Source: Terriglobia bacterium (GTDB lineage Bacteria > Acidobacteriota > Terriglobia > Terriglobales > Acidobacteriaceae). Taken from it: DNA of 64,000 nt. Positions within the stretch are counted from its first letter, which is position 1. Every line of letters starts with the position of its first letter. Location: NCBI GenBank assembly GCA_020073165.1, contig JAIQFP010000004.1, positions 236,341 through 300,340 of the forward strand, given 5' to 3'. The translations under genes were made by a program, and so were the position numbers. Positions 51,751 to 59,953 of this stretch are shown piece by piece. Under the pieces are notes generated by a model. That model had not been told where the DNA came from. It ran no database searches and saw only the letters and a program-made list of their open reading frames with translations.

Positions 51751-52956
51751 ATGGCTTGGCCGATTGACACTACCAAACTCGAGCGCGTGCGCGCCCTGCT
51801 GAAGGATCAGGATGTTACCGCGCTGGTAGTGCGCGCGCCTGACAACATCCTCTATCTCACCAACTATTGGTGCATGAAAGGATACGACGCGGCGGTTTTC
51901 CCCCGCGAGGGCGAGCCCACGCTGATCGCCATCGAGCCCCAACTGGCGGATGCGCAGCGTAATTCGTGGACAGACGACATCCGCTTATTCAAGAGCTACC
52001 ATGAAAGCGATCCACGGCCACCGCAGTATCGTGCGCTCGACATCGCGCTCGAAGTCCTGAAGCAACGGGGCCTGACCGACAAGGTTGCCATCGAGCTCAA
52101 CATGGGCACGCAATCCACCGACCGCATGGTGGGCGAGCCAACCACACCAACCCAAAATTACTTCGATGCCTTTCGGAAGGTCGCCGGGCAGGTGGTGGAC
52201 GCCACACCTCTGCTCAACGAGGCGCGCGCCATCAAGACCACGCAGGAGATCGAGCGCATGCGCCTGGCCAACGAACTGGCGGCTCTGGCCATGGACTACA
52301 CCCGCGAGCACATGCATCCCGGCATGAAGGAAAGCGAAGTCGGCGGCATGTATGAAGGCTTCGTGCACGGCCTTGGCGTTGGCTACAAGGGAAAAGTCGA
52401 AATGGCGCGCGCCTTCACGCTGGTCTGGTCAGGCAAGGGAATTGCGACTTTTACCGCTACCGGCGACCGCCCGATTCAGAAGAACGAGCCAACGCTATTT
52501 GAGATTTGGGTGTGCGTGGACGGTTACTGGACCGACCTGACCAAGAACGCCTGCCCGGGCGAGCTCACGCCCGAGTATCACAAGCTGCTCGATCTCCTGT
52601 TAAGAGTGTTCAACGAGGCGGTGGCTTACGCGCGCGATGGTGCAAGTTTTCCCGACCTCGACCGCTTGATTCGCGCCCGCATTGCCGAGGGTGGATACGC
52701 CGGACAGCCGTCCCACCCGATCTGTCACGGAGTGGGCGCGCGGGCCCATGAGCCGCCGTATGCGCACCAGGCTGGAGGCGGCACCATCAAGAAAGGCATG
52801 GTGCTGGCGATCGAGCCCGGCATCTACTGGCCGGGCGGCGGCGGTTTGCGCCTGGAAGACGATTTCCTGATCACGCAAAACGGCAACGAGAAGCTATGTA
52901 CCTACCCGGACGACTTTCGTCTGGTCAAGAACCGAGAACTGAGAACCGAGAACTGA
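51751..52956 (+). CDS. M24-fold protein (Xaa-Pro peptidase/creatinase-like), one metal ligand altered
   Basis: A 401-residue pita-bread enzyme. The N-terminal creatinase-like domain (ALVVRAPDNILYLTNYWCMK) precedes the M24 fold. Expected metal ligands: first Asp replaced by E251 (LFEIWVCVDGYWTDL), second D262 kept, H326 in ICHGVGARAHEPP, E355 in AIEPGIYW and E369 in LRLEDDF. So four of five are intact. This is not a standard aminopeptidase P and may be a hydrolase or lyase of a small molecule. ATG 51751 is preferred; the upstream frame is panE tail and repeat. The C-terminus (KNRELRTEN) is repeat-derived. Confidence 0.85.
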   Translation: MAWPIDTTKLERVRALLKDQDVTALVVRAPDNILYLTNYWCMKGYDAAVFPREGEPTLIAIEPQLADAQRNSWTDDIRLFKSYHESDPRPPQYRALDIALEVLKQRGLTDKVAIELNMGTQSTDRMVGEPTTPTQNYFDAFRKVAGQVVDATPLLNEARAIKTTQEIERMRLANELAALAMDYTREHMHPGMKESEVGGMYEGFVHGLGVGYKGKVEMARAFTLVWSGKGIATFTATGDRPIQKNEPTLFEIWVCVDGYWTDLTKNACPGELTPEYHKLLDLLLRVFNEAVAYARDGASFPDLDRLIRARIAEGGYAGQPSHPICHGVGARAHEPPYAHQAGGGTIKKGMVLAIEPGIYWPGGGGLRLEDDFLITQNGNEKLCTYPDDFRLVKNRELRTEN

Positions 52957-52961
52957 CAACT
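52929..52961. repeat. GAACCGAGAACTGA tandem words
   Basis: Three imperfect copies of AGAACCGAGAACTGA span the end of the M24 gene and reach the GTG of the M20 gene. The same family as 7090-7128. Confidence 0.6.
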
Positions 52962-54227
52962 GTGCAGCCAGGCAAGAAAACATCCGGATTAGACGCTTCC
53001 TTGGCCGAGAGAATCCTCGCCGAAGTGAAGGAAGAAGAAATCGTTGCCATGTCCTGCGACGTGATCAACATTCCCAGCCCGACGGGCGAGGAACTGCAGA
53101 TGGCGCAGTACCTGCAGAGCGCATTGCAGCAACTCGGCATCAGCGTCACCTGGCAGGAAGTGGAGGAAGGCCGAGCCAACGTGATCGGACGCTGGATCGG
53201 CGCCGGGGGCGGCAAAAACCTGATGTTCAACGGCCACATGGACACCTCCAACACCGGCCGCGAAGAATTTCTGACGGGCATCGGCTACAAGCCTCACGCC
53301 GTGGTGAAGGATGGGTTCATCTACGGTCTCGGCATCTACAACATGAAGGGCGCGCTGGTGTGCTACACGCATGCCGTCAAGGCCCTGCAGCGTGCCGGGG
53401 TGAAGCTGAAGGGCGATGTCATCATTGCCGCGGTTGCGGGTGAGATCGAAAAAACGCAGTGGGGCGATTTCAAAGGCAAGGAATATCGCGGCTACGGCTA
53501 CGGCACGCATTACCTGGTGAACCACGGGGTGCTGCCCGACATGTGCATCCTCGGCGAGCCCACCGACATGCGGGTGGTGCTCGAACATTTTGGCTCCATG
53601 TGGGTGCGCATCTCCTGCACGGGTATCTATGTACACACCGCGTTCTGCGAAGGCCGCGAGGAGATGAACTCCATCCGCCGCATGTACGAGTTGATGGACA
53701 CCATCATGAAGTGGATTGCAGCGTGGGAGAAGAACGCTTCCCACGGCGGCAAGAAAGCTCTGGTGAATCTCGGTGGCATCCGCGGCGGCCATGCCTGGCG
53801 CGCCAGCCGCACTCCGGAGAAAACGGACCTGTTTCTGGATGTGCGCGTGCCTCCTACCATTCCCATGAGCGAGGCCCGTCGCAATATCCAGCAGATGTTT
53901 CTTGAGCTGGAGAAGAAGCATCCCGACTGGGGACTGGAATTCGAGACTTATGTCTCTGTACCCGGCGCGCGCATCAGCGGTGAGCACGAACTGATCCAGG
54001 CTATCGACGCCAATCATCAGCGCATCATGGGAAAGCCGCCGGAGCGCGACGTAGTCACCTGGTGCTCCGACGCCAGCGTGCTGAGCCGCTATGGCATCGA
54101 GACCGTCAACTACGGCCCCTCTAGCGGGCCGCGCGACCATGTGGGCGAAAAGGTTGCGATCAAGACGCTGGTGGATATCACGAAGATCTATGCGCTAACC
54201 GCCGCCGAACTGTGTGGGGTGCAGTAA
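52962..54227 (+). CDS. M20-family amidohydrolase/deacylase with altered metal site
   Basis: A 421-residue ArgE/DapE-type protein read from GTG 52962. INIPSPTGEELQMAQYLQSA opens the fold. GHMDTS gives H92 and D94. The usual bridging Asp is Asn 127 (LGIYNMKGAL), and the usual EE pair reads E161-I162 (VAGEIEK). GEPTDM and a late SGPRDHVGE (His) are normal. The N and EI changes suggest a metal-poor or specialised hydrolase. The frame extends to ATG 52896, which is inside the preceding gene. Substrates of relatives are N-acyl amino acids. Confidence 0.87.
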   Translation: MQPGKKTSGLDASLAERILAEVKEEEIVAMSCDVINIPSPTGEELQMAQYLQSALQQLGISVTWQEVEEGRANVIGRWIGAGGGKNLMFNGHMDTSNTGREEFLTGIGYKPHAVVKDGFIYGLGIYNMKGALVCYTHAVKALQRAGVKLKGDVIIAAVAGEIEKTQWGDFKGKEYRGYGYGTHYLVNHGVLPDMCILGEPTDMRVVLEHFGSMWVRISCTGIYVHTAFCEGREEMNSIRRMYELMDTIMKWIAAWEKNASHGGKKALVNLGGIRGGHAWRASRTPEKTDLFLDVRVPPTIPMSEARRNIQQMFLELEKKHPDWGLEFETYVSVPGARISGEHELIQAIDANHQRIMGKPPERDVVTWCSDASVLSRYGIETVNYGPSSGPRDHVGEKVAIKTLVDITKIYALTAAELCGVQ

Positions 54228-54255
54228 GGCGCAAGAGCTACGCTCGAGGGAATAG

Positions 54256-55398
54256 TTGCCAAGCCAGAAGGAAATCGACCGCCGCTACACCAATATTCGC
54301 GCCCGCATGGAGCGCGAAGGACTGGATGCGCTTATTGTCTGCGGCAACCAGTATGCCGGTTTCGAAGGCGCGGTGCTGTACATGTCAGGCTTCGAGATCG
54401 TGCACCGCTACGTGTACGTCATTCTCCCGCTCGCGGGCGAGCCCACTCTTGTGTTTCCCCGCGAGGCGCGCTGGATCGGCGACAAAGCCAAGCCCTGGGT
54501 CAAGGACCAAGTGTGGCCTGACCTGCCGGGACAGTGGATTGCGGAGCGAGCCCGCGAGCGCAACTGGAAGCGCGTCGGCGTCTACGGGATGAACTTTGTC
54601 ATGGCGGTGCGCGATTACCGCGAGCTGGCCAATGGCCCGTTCGAACTCGTTCCCTTCGATTTTCAGTTCGACATGGCTCGGGCGGTCAAGAGCGAAGAAG
54701 AGCTCGCCGAGGTACGCGATGCCATGGATATCATCCTGGACGGCTTTTGGGCGCTGGTGGAGGCGTACGCCCCGGGCAAGACCGAAGCCGAAATCATGGC
54801 GCCTGCGGTCGAACGCTTCTTCGCTCGCGGCGCCGGGCCACGCATGATGAACATCCTGCTCTCTGGCACACATGGCGAGGCGGAGGCATTTTTCAAGGTA
54901 CCGGGTCCCCGCGTGGTCGCGGCCGACGATCTGCTGCTTTACTCCCTGGAGATCACGGGTGCGGGCGGCTACTGGGTAGAGTTCTCTCGTCCCTTGATTC
55001 GCGGCAAGCTGAGCGCGCGCACGCAAGCCATGGCGGACGCCTATCCCCAGGCGCTTGAAGCCGCGCGCAAGCTGATGCGCGCGGGCGAGCTGGCCAGCAA
55101 TGTTCATCGGGCGGTCGCCGAGACGTTTTCGAAACACGGTTTCGCGCTCGGTCACCTCTCCGGTCACAGTATCGGCGCCACCATGATCGAGCATCCCGCA
55201 ATCGGCGCAAAGAGCGAGGTCCAGCTCGAAGAGAACATGATTTTCTCGCTGCATCCGCAAGTGGTGGATAAAGACGGCAGGGTCTGTCTCTACACCCAGG
55301 ACACCTATCGCATTGGAAAGACCGAAGGGGAATCCCTTGCGGATGTGCCCTGGAAGTTTTTCACGGGGGAAGAGACGCGGGAGATGGCAACGCGCTGA
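54256..55398 (+). CDS. M24-fold protein lacking most metal ligands
   Basis: A 380-residue protein read from TTG 54256 (an ATG at 54307 is possible). The creatinase-like N-domain (LDALIVCGNQYAGFEGAVLY) and the pita-bread core (LLSGTHGEAEAFFKVPGPRV) are clear. Ligand positions are degenerate: E232 and E242 (10 rather than 11 apart) replace the two Asp, H304 is kept in GHSIGATM, the EPG Glu is H333 (FSLHPQ), and the last Glu is Q348/D349 (LYTQDTYR). It is therefore not a metallopeptidase. Creatinase also lacks metals, so a metal-free hydrolase or lyase is likely. Confidence 0.82.
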   Translation: MPSQKEIDRRYTNIRARMEREGLDALIVCGNQYAGFEGAVLYMSGFEIVHRYVYVILPLAGEPTLVFPREARWIGDKAKPWVKDQVWPDLPGQWIAERARERNWKRVGVYGMNFVMAVRDYRELANGPFELVPFDFQFDMARAVKSEEELAEVRDAMDIILDGFWALVEAYAPGKTEAEIMAPAVERFFARGAGPRMMNILLSGTHGEAEAFFKVPGPRVVAADDLLLYSLEITGAGGYWVEFSRPLIRGKLSARTQAMADAYPQALEAARKLMRAGELASNVHRAVAETFSKHGFALGHLSGHSIGATMIEHPAIGAKSEVQLEENMIFSLHPQVVDKDGRVCLYTQDTYRIGKTEGESLADVPWKFFTGEETREMATR

Positions 55399-55438
55399 AG
55401 CTCGCTCCGATGACAGCAAAGATTGAGGGCTACACATA

Positions 55439-56362
55439 ATGAGGATTTGTGTGATTGGCTGCGGCGCGGTGGGCAGCCTGTTCGCTGCGCATCTCGCCCA
55501 GGCGGGCGAGGCGGAGGTCTGGGCGTATGACGTCTGGAAGGAGCACACGGACGCGATCCGCAAGCATGGCCTGCGGCTCTCCGGCGCGGCGGAGTTCACC
55601 GCGCAAGTGAAAGCGACCTGCGATCCAAAGGATCTGCCGCGCTGTGACTACGGGATCGTGGCCACCAAGGCCATCCACACTCGCAGTGCCATCGCGCAGG
55701 TGGCCCGTATCTTCGACCAGAACAGCGCCGTGTGTTCGGTGCAGAACGGTGTGGGCAATGAGGAGATCATCGCCGAGCAGGTGAAGTTTGTGATTCGTGG
55801 CACCACATTTCCCGCCGGCCATCCGGTTGCTCCCGGACACATTGGCTACGACATCAAGGGCGACACCTGGATCGGTCCCTTCGAGCCCACGCATACAGCG
55901 ATGGAAAAAGTGGAAGAACTGGCCGGGCTAATGACACGCTCGGGCATGAATACCATCGCGCTGAAAGATGCGAGGGGCGCGCAATGGACCAAGCTGATTT
56001 TCAATGCGTCTACCAACCCGGTGGGTGCCTTGACGCTGCTGCATCACGGAGCGGCCACCAGGTTCACGCCAACCGCGCAGCTATTCAACGACCTGATCTC
56101 CGAGGGCGAAGCGGTGGCCAGGAAGTTGGGAATCGAACTGCACGGCGACCCCCGGCAACTGGTGAAAAAAGGCGCCAACGCTCCCGGCAAGCACCGCGCC
56201 AGCATGCTGCAGGATGTTCTCGCCAAGCGGCAGACAGAAGTGGACTTCATGAATGGAGCCATCGTGCAGTGGGGCGAGAAAGTTGGAGTGCCGACGCCGC
56301 TGAACAAAGCACTCTGGCAATTGATCAAAGGTCTGGAGCACGCGTGGAAAGATCCGGATTAA
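55439..56362 (+). CDS. 2-dehydropantoate 2-reductase-like (PanE/ApbA) oxidoreductase, copy 2
   Basis: A 307-residue paralogue of the protein at 50730. ICVIGCGAVGSLFAAHLAQA is the NADP loop, then YGIVATKAIHTRSA, CSVQNGVGNEEIIAEQV and the catalytic Lys region QWTKLIFNASTNPVGALTLL. RASMLQDVLAKRQTEVDFMN is the PanE C-terminal signature. It probably handles another hydroxy/keto intermediate of the same pathway. It begins 40 bp after the M24 gene and is followed by the second GAGACGCAGC hairpin. Confidence 0.9.
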   Translation: MRICVIGCGAVGSLFAAHLAQAGEAEVWAYDVWKEHTDAIRKHGLRLSGAAEFTAQVKATCDPKDLPRCDYGIVATKAIHTRSAIAQVARIFDQNSAVCSVQNGVGNEEIIAEQVKFVIRGTTFPAGHPVAPGHIGYDIKGDTWIGPFEPTHTAMEKVEELAGLMTRSGMNTIALKDARGAQWTKLIFNASTNPVGALTLLHHGAATRFTPTAQLFNDLISEGEAVARKLGIELHGDPRQLVKKGANAPGKHRASMLQDVLAKRQTEVDFMNGAIVQWGEKVGVPTPLNKALWQLIKGLEHAWKDPD

Positions 56363-56381
56363 GCGCGACGCAGTTCCCGTA

Positions 56382-56403
56382 GAGACGCAGCTTGCTGCGT
56401 CTC
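56382..56403. repeat. Hairpin repeat GAGACGCAGC, copy 2
   Basis: Arms GAGACGCAGC and GCTGCGTCTC are separated by TT; perfect 10-bp stem. Copy of the hairpin at 51708-51729, differing in loop and last base. It is followed by AAGGAGCCAGGAGCCAGGAG repeats. Confidence 0.7.
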
Positions 56404-56446
56404 CGAAGCGGCAAGGAGCCAGGAGCCAGGAGCCAACGACAATTTC

Positions 56447-57514
56447 ATGACCATTCCCTTCAACATTGGAGTTCTGCAACTCAGCATGGAACCGGTGCAC
56501 GAAACGCTGGCCATGGCCAAAGCCTGCGAAGACGCGGGCTTTGACGCCTTCTGGATCGCCGAAGCCTACCCATGGTGGCGCAAGCATTCCTTCGAGGCCC
56601 GTTCCTCGACGGCAGTGTTGGCGGTGATTGCCGCGCAGACGGGGCGCATCCAACTCGGCTGGGGCATCATCTCGCCCTATACCCGTCATCCGGTGCAGAT
56701 CGCCATGGAAGCCCGCGTCATGCAGGACTTGGCCGGCGATCGTTTCCTCCTGGGCCTGGGCGCGTCGAAAATCTTCATGAAGGAGATTGGCGAAGGCGAG
56801 GGTGAGAAGGTTGGTCCGGCAACGGTGATGCGCGAGAGCATCGAGGTGGTCAAAGGCGTTTTGAAAGGAGATGCCTTCCATTACGAAGGCAAAGTGTTTG
56901 CCGCGTCTGTCCCGCCGCTCAAGCCGGACGCCCATACGCCGCGAGGCATTCCGCCAATATACGTCGCGGGGACCGGGCCGGTGCTGCAGAAAATGTCAGG
57001 TTCCATCGGCGATGGGCTGCTTACTGCCAGCATAACTACGCCCGCGTTTGTCCGCTACTCGAAAAGGAACTTGGACGAAGGCGCTCGCAAAGCCGGGAAG
57101 GACCCGTCGAAACTCGTGCTGGGGTCAGTGATTGTAGGCAGCATCGGACGCGATTCTGCCAAGGGCAAAGAGGGAGCCCGCGAGCAGGCCGCCATGTATC
57201 TGGCCAACAAGGTGCAGAACATCAAGGGCTCCGCCGACGTGCTGCTGGAATGCGCAGGCCTGACCTTCGAAGAGTTGCGGCCCATTGCCGACGCCATGGA
57301 GAAAGGCGGCCGCAAAGCCGCTGCGAAAGCGGTCACCGACGGCATCCTGCGCAAAGTCTGTGCGATTGCCGGCACGCCCGACGAATGCATCGCCCGCATC
57401 GAGGAATACCGCTCCGCGGGTTGCACCCACATCATGCTGGAGATCTGGGGCGACGACCGCACCGGGCAAGCGAAATTGTTTGGGGAAGCGGTGCTGCCGC
57501 ACTTCAAGAACTAA
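56447..57514 (+). CDS. Luciferase-like (LLM class) F420-dependent-type oxidoreductase
   Basis: A 355-residue TIM-barrel protein nearer to methylene-tetrahydromethanopterin reductase (Mer) than to the first luciferase-like protein. IGVLQLSMEPVHETLAMAKA, DAGFDAFWIAEAYPWWRKHS, GRIQLGWGIISPYTRHPVQI and GDRFLLGLGASKIFMKEIG are Mer/F420 motifs. GTPDECIARIEEYRSAGCTH is the C-terminal signature. The F420 operon 18 kb away supplies a plausible cofactor, but FMN use is not excluded. It is the last gene of the plus-strand cluster. Confidence 0.88.
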   Translation: MTIPFNIGVLQLSMEPVHETLAMAKACEDAGFDAFWIAEAYPWWRKHSFEARSSTAVLAVIAAQTGRIQLGWGIISPYTRHPVQIAMEARVMQDLAGDRFLLGLGASKIFMKEIGEGEGEKVGPATVMRESIEVVKGVLKGDAFHYEGKVFAASVPPLKPDAHTPRGIPPIYVAGTGPVLQKMSGSIGDGLLTASITTPAFVRYSKRNLDEGARKAGKDPSKLVLGSVIVGSIGRDSAKGKEGAREQAAMYLANKVQNIKGSADVLLECAGLTFEELRPIADAMEKGGRKAAAKAVTDGILRKVCAIAGTPDECIARIEEYRSAGCTHIMLEIWGDDRTGQAKLFGEAVLPHFKN

Positions 57515-57551
57515 CTCCGGTTCACGACAGAGACACGGCGAGGGTCTTTTT

Positions 57552-57567
57552 GGGCGAAGCTTTGCCC
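57552..57567. terminator. Small hairpin between convergent genes
   Basis: GGGCGAAGCTTTGCCC is a near-perfect dyad between the LLM gene and the lyase gene, preceded by TTTTT. A bidirectional terminator is possible but weak. Confidence 0.35.
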
Positions 57568-57579
57568 TGAGGCTAATCT

Positions 57580-58785
57580 TCATCGCGCTGGGCTTGTAGC
57601 TGCTGAGTGGCTCTGCACGATCTCGCGGAATTCGTCATCCGTCAGCAACCCGCTTTTGGCAATCGCTCGTTTCTTCACCGCCGCCAGAATCGCCACTCGC
57701 TGCTCCGGCGTGATAGAAAGGCCAAGTTCTTTCGCCTTCAGATCCACGCTGTCCAGCCCGCTCTTTTTACCCAGCACGATGCTTCGCCGCGCGTTGACCA
57801 GTTCCGATGAATACGGCTCGATGGCTTCGGGAATATGGAACTGGCTGGCCACCGCGCCACTCTCGCGCATGAAGAGGTTCTCGCCCACCAAGGGCTTCCA
57901 GGCTTCGAGGGTGTAGCCTGCGGCTTTGCGCACGACTTCAGAGACCTCCCGAACTTTCGCCAGATTCAGCGCCACTGGAACGTCGTAAAGGCACTTCAGC
58001 GCCAGCGCAGCCTCGCAGATGTCCACATTGCCGGCGCGCTCGCCCATGCCGTTGATGGTGCCCTGAATCCAGCTTGCCCCGCCGCGCACCGCCGCCACTG
58101 CTCCCGCCGTGCCCATGCCGAAGTCATTGTGTCCGTGAAAGTGCAGGGGCACATCAGCGCCTACCCATCCCCGCACCTGCCGCACCAGAAACTCGATGGC
58201 TTCCGGCCCGCAGGCGCCGATGGTATCGACAACTACGATTTCGGCAGCGCCGGCCCGGAGCGCCTCGAGACAGATTTTCTTCAGGAACTCCAGGTCGGTG
58301 CGCGTCCCGTCAACCGCGAAAAAGGCCACAGTAATGCCCGCCTGTTTGGCGGCCGAAACCGCGTCGGTTACACGTTTCAGAACCTCGTCGCGCGAAATTC
58401 CATAGGCCTTCAGCTTGATGTCGCTGGTGGGAGCTTCGATCACCGACGCGCGCAGGCCAAGCCGCACCAACTCGTCCACATCCGCCTTAACCGCGCGCGA
58501 AAATCCCCACAACTCCGCCTTGATGCCCGCCTTCTGCATCAACTGAATGGCTTCACCATCTTCCGGCGAAACCCGCGGAAACCCAGCCTCAATGCGGCTT
58601 ACCCCAAGCTCATCGAGGGCGTGCGCGATTTCCAGTTTTTGGTGAGGCGAAAGCACGACACCGACCGTCTGCTCGCCATCGCGCAGCGTGGTGTCGTAGA
58701 AACGGACGGTCGTCTTCGGAAAAGCCGAGCGAATCTCGGGGCGGGCATTGAGCTCGCTGACCCACACCTTGGAATTGGTGGTCAT
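57580..58785 (-). CDS. HMGL-like / homocitrate synthase-like acyltransferase or lyase
   Basis: A 401-residue TIM-barrel of the HMGL-like family. RFYDTTLRDGEQTVGVVLSP is the LeuA/NifV/CimA start. LGVSRIEAGFPRVSPED, GAAEIVVVDTIGACGPEAI, and the metal site HFHGHNDFGMGTAG are conserved. GTINGMGERAGNVDICEAAL is the second signature. No C-terminal regulatory domain is present, unlike LeuA. It could condense acetyl-CoA with a 2-keto acid, or cleave an acyl-CoA. It overlaps the FAH gene by 4 bp, so the two are coupled on the minus strand. Confidence 0.88.
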   Translation of the reverse strand: MTTNSKVWVSELNARPEIRSAFPKTTVRFYDTTLRDGEQTVGVVLSPHQKLEIAHALDELGVSRIEAGFPRVSPEDGEAIQLMQKAGIKAELWGFSRAVKADVDELVRLGLRASVIEAPTSDIKLKAYGISRDEVLKRVTDAVSAAKQAGITVAFFAVDGTRTDLEFLKKICLEALRAGAAEIVVVDTIGACGPEAIEFLVRQVRGWVGADVPLHFHGHNDFGMGTAGAVAAVRGGASWIQGTINGMGERAGNVDICEAALALKCLYDVPVALNLAKVREVSEVVRKAAGYTLEAWKPLVGENLFMRESGAVASQFHIPEAIEPYSSELVNARRSIVLGKKSGLDSVDLKAKELGLSITPEQRVAILAAVKKRAIAKSGLLTDDEFREIVQSHSAATSPAR

Positions 58786-59813
58786 CTGCTGGTTTCTTGC
58801 GTAGCCAGCGCCGCCGGCTTGCGCCCGTACGCTTCCTCCCAGGAAATGACGTGATTGCGCAAAATCCCGATCTTCTCGATCTCACACTCCATCACGTCGC
58901 CGACTTTCAGGTACCACGCTTTCGGATCGCCGCTGAATGCCGCTACCCCCGACACCGTGCCGGTGGAAACCACGTCGCCTGCGCTGTAGCCCATCGGCGA
59001 ATAGTGCGAGAGGATCTCCGGAATCTTCACGGACATCTTGCTGGAATGCGAAAGTTGCCGCGACTCGCCATTCACCCGCAACTCCATCGCCAGGTTGTGC
59101 GGATCGGGAACCTCGTCAACGGTCACGACCCATGGTCCCAGCGGGCAGAATGTGTCAATGCCCTTGCAGAAACTGAACACACCGGACTTCATCTCCCGCC
59201 GCTGAATGTCGCGGGCGGTGATGTCGTTGAAAATCACATATCCACCGATGTAATCCTTCGCTTCCTCGGGCGTGAAATGCTTGCCGCCTCTTTTCAGCAC
59301 CACGGCCAGTTCCAATTCGTAATCGAGTTCCTGGGTGAGATGTTCGGGATAAATCACCGGTTCTTCATGCCCGATGATGGCATCCACATTCTGGAAGAAA
59401 ACAATCCAGGGCAGAACGGGGTGCGAAAAACCTGCTTTGGTAGCCTCTTCATGATGCTCGCGAAAGTTGCCCGCAGTGTGGAAGAATTTCTTGGGGATGA
59501 TCGGAGCTCTAAGCCGCACCTCGTTGGCAGGGTATGAGATGGCCTCACCCCGCGCTCCCGTCGCGCCGTCATCGTGCTGCAGGGCAAAATCAAACGCCTT
59601 GCGGGCTGCTTCCAGGCTGGTATCGCCACCGCGGAACAGCGCGCGCATGTTGGGCGGGACCAGGGCGTCGGCCAGACGATAAAATGCACTTTCACTTTCC
59701 ACGTCGCGCAAATAGAGAGCACAAGCGGAGTGCAGGTCCACGATGCGGCCGTCGTTGGTAGCGGCACCGATGCGGGACTGCCGGGCAGGGTCTTCAAAGG
59801 TAACAAGTCGCAT
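58782..59813 (-). CDS. Fumarylacetoacetate hydrolase-family protein
   Basis: A 343-residue FAH-fold protein. The active-site His and metal Glu are in FFHTAGNFREHHEE and ELDYELELAVVLKRGG, followed by GYVIFNDITARDIQRREM and SKMSVKIPEILSHYS. VVSTGTVSGVAAFSGDPKAW and LKVGDVMECEIEKIG close the fold. The family cleaves or hydrates acylpyruvates and 2-keto-acid intermediates. It is coupled to the lyase gene. It probably belongs to the same breakdown pathway as the plus-strand cluster. Confidence 0.92.
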   Translation of the reverse strand: MRLVTFEDPARQSRIGAATNDGRIVDLHSACALYLRDVESESAFYRLADALVPPNMRALFRGGDTSLEAARKAFDFALQHDDGATGARGEAISYPANEVRLRAPIIPKKFFHTAGNFREHHEEATKAGFSHPVLPWIVFFQNVDAIIGHEEPVIYPEHLTQELDYELELAVVLKRGGKHFTPEEAKDYIGGYVIFNDITARDIQRREMKSGVFSFCKGIDTFCPLGPWVVTVDEVPDPHNLAMELRVNGESRQLSHSSKMSVKIPEILSHYSPMGYSAGDVVSTGTVSGVAAFSGDPKAWYLKVGDVMECEIEKIGILRNHVISWEEAYGRKPAALATQETSR

Positions 59814-59953
59814 AGAATGCCCACGTGGAGGCAGGCACTAGAAAGTGTATTGGGAGGCGCGGGAGTTGTCTAGAAAGCCTTCAGATGGCAAACTCGACGG
59901 CTGCGGACCATTGCAACAATTGCTTCGCAATGGCATCCAAATAGGACAAGACC

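Noticed and set aside
50730..56362. Pantothenate biosynthesis genes (panE)
   Set aside because: Two paralogues in a catabolic context without panB or panC; the family includes many other 2-keto acid reductases.
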